Origin: Verrucomicrobia bacterium UBA4286
Lineage (GTDB): Bacteria; Verrucomicrobiota; Kiritimatiellia; RFP12; UBA1067
Length of the DNA: 8,057 nt
Assembly: GCA_002395905.1 (NCBI GenBank)
Contig: DGVK01000061.1
Location: 1 to 8,057 of the forward strand
Direction of reading: 5' to 3'
The position numbers and the translations under genes are program-made. The notes beneath the pieces were generated by a model. That model did not search any database, had not been told where the DNA came from, and saw nothing but the letters and a program-made list of their open reading frames with translations. Positions 6,161-8,057 of the stretch are shown piece by piece; the first letter of the stretch is position 1, and the number at the start of each line of letters is the position of its first letter.

Positions 6161-6881
6161 GATTCTCCTTGGCCCATATAGCCTGTCGCGCCACCCCCAG
6201 AAGGAGCGCCGCATCGTCTTTTGTGAAAACTCCGCGCGAGAACACGCGGTGGAAGCCCTGCATGAAGTGGTCCTCCTGCCCGGGCTTCATGAAACCTATC
6301 TCCAGAAGCATCTTCGCCCAGTTCTTCATGAGCTGCATTTTCTGCGCCTGAGGGGCGGGCGGCGCCTTTTCGCGCGGCGGCTGGTAGCGTCCGGTGGCGG
6401 TGAAGAACTCATAGCACGTTATGAGCACGGCCTGCGAAAGATTGATCGATGTGTAGCCCTCGTCGACCGGAATGCGGATGAGGTGTGTGCACTGGGCGAT
6501 CTCTTCGTTGAGAAGCCCCTTGTCCTCGCGGCCGAACACGAGAGCGACAGGCCCTGTCTCGGCAAGGGCGAGAATATCGGCGGCGCAGTCGCGCGGCGCC
6601 TTGACGTGCTGGCGGTAAAGGCCTTCCCTCGCCGTTGTGCCGACGACGGCCACGCAGTCGGCGACGGCCTCTTCAAAGGTCGCCGTCTCGCGGCGGTTGG
6701 CGAGAATGTCGGTCGCGTGCACCGCCAGACGCTCGCCCTCCTCCCACGAGTTCTGGAGATTCGGCGCGGCCAGAACGAGATTCTTTATCCCCATGTTGGC
6801 CATCGCGCGGCAGCTCGAACCGACATTGCCGGTGTAGAGCGTGCCGACAAGCACGACACGTATGTTGTCGAGAGGATTCAA
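6153..6881 (-). CDS. trmJ: tRNA (cytidine/uridine-2'-O-)-methyltransferase TrmJ, TTG start
   Basis: A 242-residue SPOUT (SpoU) methyltransferase; E. coli TrmJ, which 2'-O-methylates position 32 of the tRNA anticodon loop using SAM, has 246. All three family motifs are seen. Motif 1 is TGNVGSSCRAMANMG (17-31) with the conserved catalytic Arg at R25. Motif 2 is PVALVFGREDKGLLNEE (111-127). Motif 3 is YTSINLSQAV (143-152), part of the knotted SAM site. The C-terminal ~75 residues form the TrmJ-type extension. The longer frame from GTG 6977 would add 32 residues unlike the family and overlap the lipoprotein gene deeply. The TTG at 6881 gives the E. coli-like start NPLDNIRVVLV and has GAGGAGGG six bases upstream. 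The TTG overlaps the lipoprotein TGA as TTGA (6878-6881). The gene ends with TAG inside yejB. The family call is firm, and the exact nucleotide target is inferred from TrmJ. Confidence 0.92.
   Translation of the reverse strand: MNPLDNIRVVLVGTLYTGNVGSSCRAMANMGIKNLVLAAPNLQNSWEEGERLAVHATDILANRRETATFEEAVADCVAVVGTTAREGLYRQHVKAPRDCAADILALAETGPVALVFGREDKGLLNEEIAQCTHLIRIPVDEGYTSINLSQAVLITCYEFFTATGRYQPPREKAPPAPQAQKMQLMKNWAKMLLEIGFMKPGQEDHFMQGFHRVFSRGVFTKDDAALLLGVARQAIWAKENHG
6165..6170 (-). promoter_or_regulatory. Ribosome binding site deciding the yejB start
   Basis: AAGGAG on the minus strand, four bases before ATG 6160 and inside the 3' end of trmJ. It favours 6160 over the upstream in-frame ATG at 6214, which would add 18 residues not found at the start of YejB proteins. 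Confidence 0.7.
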
Positions 6882-7309
6882 CGCGGACCCTCCTCGTTCA
6901 CCGGCGGCTGGCAGAGCACCCCCTGAAAGACGGTTATGTAGTCGTCGACCGAGCTGTCGAATTCGAAGAGCGCGCACGTGAAGCCGTTGGCGAGGAACAT
7001 CCAGCGGTCGTTATCCGTCTTGTACATCGTGCCGGATCCAAGCGTGTTCATGCACTGGAACGCCATGAACGACGGGCCGTCGTCCATGTTGACCTTCACG
7101 CGCAGCTTGCTTTTGAGCTCGATTTCCTTGCCGTTTATCGGCGAGGCCCACGTTGTGACATGATCTTTGTCGCCATATCCGTAAACGACCTCGAGCAGCC
7201 GGCCGTCGTCGTCGACGAACTTCACAATCTGCGTCTGGTGGAACGAGACGCATCCCGCGAAAGCGAGCGCCGCAAGCGCGGCGAACAGGGCTGTAATGCG
7301 GTATATCAT
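6878..7309 (-). CDS. Small predicted lipoprotein of unknown function
   Basis: A 143-residue protein I do not recognise. It opens with a classical lipoprotein signal: one Arg (R4), a hydrophobic stretch of about 14 residues, and a lipobox-like LAFAGC with the acylated cysteine at position 20. The mature ~124 residues are polar and look soluble, with alternating charged/hydrophobic stretches suggesting beta strands (IELKSKLRVKVNMDD), several aromatics, and two further cysteines (in FQCMN and FTCALF) plus one near the C-terminus (VLCQPP). No catalytic motif is evident. It is expected in the periplasm, anchored to the inner or outer membrane; D+2 retention is absent (Val follows the Cys). The start overlaps the gatB stop (ATGA, 7306-7309) and its stop overlaps the trmJ TTG, so it is embedded in a coupled operon. 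Real-gene status rests on the signal peptide, tight overlaps and matching codon use. Confidence 0.8.
   Translation of the reverse strand: MIYRITALFAALAALAFAGCVSFHQTQIVKFVDDDGRLLEVVYGYGDKDHVTTWASPINGKEIELKSKLRVKVNMDDGPSFMAFQCMNTLGSGTMYKTDNDRWMFLANGFTCALFEFDSSVDDYITVFQGVLCQPPVNEEGPR
6888..6895 (-). promoter_or_regulatory. Strong ribosome binding site for the TTG start of trmJ
   Basis: GAGGAGGG on the minus strand, within the last codons of the lipoprotein gene, with an optimal six-base spacer (TCCGCG) before TTG 6881. This is the main support for the non-ATG start, because no ATG occurs near that point in the trmJ frame. Confidence 0.8.
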
Positions 7310-8057
7310 AGCGCGGCGAGCTTTCTTGCGACCAGACCTCCGACGATCTTGGGGTCGGCCTTGCCCTTCGAGAGTTTCATCACCTGGCCGACGAAAAAGC
7401 CGGCCGCGGCCTTCTTCCCGTTTTTGAAATCCTGCACAGGCCCGGGATTGGCCGCTATCGCCTGGTCGACGAACGCCTCAAGCGCGGCGGTGTCGCTCAC
7501 CGCCCCAAGACCGCGTTCCTTCACTATCGTCTCCGGATCGCCGCCCTTCTCGAACAGCTCAGGCAGAAGTTCCTTCATCGTCGGACCGTTTATAACGCCC
7601 GCTACGGACATCTTGACGAGCGATCTCAGCGCGTCAGGCGTCATCGCACACTCGCCTATGGACTTCCCCGTGGAATTCATGAGCGCCATCACGTCCGACA
7701 TATAAAGGTTGCAGAGCGTCTTCGCCGCCTTCTTGTCGAGACCTTTCGCCGCCGCTTCGAAGTAGTCGGCGTTGGCCTTGTGCTGCGACAGCACCTCGGC
7801 GTCGTATTCGGCTATGCCGTATTCGTCGATCATTCTCGCGCGGCGCGCCTCGGGCTGCTCCGGCAGAAGGCGGCGCCACTCCTCCACAAGCTCCGGCGCC
7901 AGTTCGACGGGGACGAGATCCGGTTCAGGGAAGTAGCGGTAGTCGTGGGCGTTCTCCTTGGAGCGCATGGAGGCAGTCTCGAGCGCCTCGCCGTCCCAGC
8001 GGCGCGTCTCCTGCACGATCGGTATAGAATGGGCCATGCACTCGCGCTGGCGGCGCG
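7306..8057 (-). CDS. gatB: Aspartyl/glutamyl-tRNA amidotransferase subunit B, 5'-truncated at window edge
   Basis: About 249 C-terminal residues of GatB, out of roughly 470-490 in the family, running in from the right edge. GatB is the tRNA-binding, kinase-like subunit of GatCAB, which converts Glu-tRNA(Gln) and Asp-tRNA(Asn) to the amidated forms. Seen: IVQETRRWD, then the hallmark SMRSKENAHDYRYFPEPDL. The helical and YqeY-like tail domain follows (DYFEAAAKGLDKKAAKTL, GKSIGECAMTPDAL), ending in GFFVGQVMKLSKGKADP. The ATG at 8037 is internal. The six codons upstream of it stay open to the edge and keep the family spacing between the RQ.E helix and VQET, so the true start lies beyond the window. 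The stop TGA overlaps the lipoprotein ATG. Presence of GatB means the organism uses transamidation for Gln-tRNA and/or Asn-tRNA. gatA and gatC are not in view. Confidence 0.96.
   Translation of the reverse strand, partial: RRQRECMAHSIPIVQETRRWDGEALETASMRSKENAHDYRYFPEPDLVPVELAPELVEEWRRLLPEQPEARRARMIDEYGIAEYDAEVLSQHKANADYFEAAAKGLDKKAAKTLCNLYMSDVMALMNSTGKSIGECAMTPDALRSLVKMSVAGVINGPTMKELLPELFEKGGDPETIVKERGLGAVSDTAALEAFVDQAIAANPGPVQDFKNGKKAAAGFFVGQVMKLSKGKADPKIVGGLVARKLAAL

Noticed and set aside
6212..6214. ATG as the start of yejB
   Set aside because: It would add an 18-residue extension (with GWRDRLYGPRR) absent from YejB proteins; ATG 6160 has AAGGAG and gives the expected N-terminus.
5868..6926. 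Plus-strand frame of 352 codons opposite yejB and trmJ
   Set aside because: Antisense to two clear genes, composition typical of a shadow frame, spans their junction without regard to it.
6635..7705. Plus-strand frame of 356 codons opposite trmJ, lipoprotein and gatB
   Set aside because: Antisense to three genes; opens with an Arg/Ser/Pro-rich stretch and has no recognisable motif.
8035..8037. ATG as the start of a 243-residue protein
   Set aside because: The frame stays open upstream to the edge and the residues before it continue the GatB alignment with correct spacing, so this ATG is internal.

Overview
The window is one unbroken stretch of bacterial coding sequence. All nine supported genes lie on the minus strand, so transcription runs from the right edge to the left. 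In transcription order they are: gatB (5' part cut off by the right edge), a small unknown lipoprotein, trmJ, yejB, yejE, a membrane-anchored UDP-sugar 4,6-dehydratase of the CapD/WbpM/PglF type, bioB, a family 8 glycosyltransferase, and a MOP-superfamily polysaccharide flippase (3' part cut off by the left edge). No tRNA, rRNA, CRISPR array, insertion sequence or convincing terminator was seen, and no gene-free stretch exceeds about 50 bases.

The packing is extreme. Five junctions are 4-base ATGA or TTGA stop/start overlaps, one is an 8-base overlap and one is a 4-base gap. Only the bioB/glycosyltransferase junction has real spacing (48 bases). That gap holds a good-looking internal promoter, a strong ribosome binding site, and a 7-bp inverted repeat that would fold the ribosome binding site into a hairpin loop. 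The right-hand genes are therefore probably one translationally coupled operon, with a possible second transcription unit (glycosyltransferase plus flippase) starting inside it.

Functionally the right part (8057 to about 6150) is translation related: the GatB amidotransferase subunit for Gln-tRNA/Asn-tRNA formation and the TrmJ tRNA 2'-O-methyltransferase, with a lipoprotein between them. The middle (6160 to 4015) encodes the two permeases of a YejABEF-type peptide/microcin C importer, without their ATPase or binding protein in view. The left part (4018 to 1) is surface-polysaccharide biosynthesis: sugar-nucleotide dehydratase, glycosyltransferase and flippase. It is interrupted by biotin synthase with no other bio gene nearby.

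Organism: base composition is GC-rich and codon third positions favour G or C. GatB shows use of the transamidation route. The BioB lacks one of the classical [2Fe-2S] cysteine ligands and carries the features I associate with the variant found in obligate anaerobes, so an anaerobic, possibly gut-dwelling, GC-rich Gram-negative is the best inference. The periplasmic-type lipoprotein, Yej importer and Wzx-like export fit a Gram-negative. A PVC-group lineage (Kiritimatiellota or Lentisphaerota) is a low-confidence guess only. I did not find a clearly new multi-gene system. The points most worth a second look are the shortened dehydratase, the variant BioB and its odd location, the orphan YejBE pair, and the hairpin/promoter arrangement before the glycosyltransferase.
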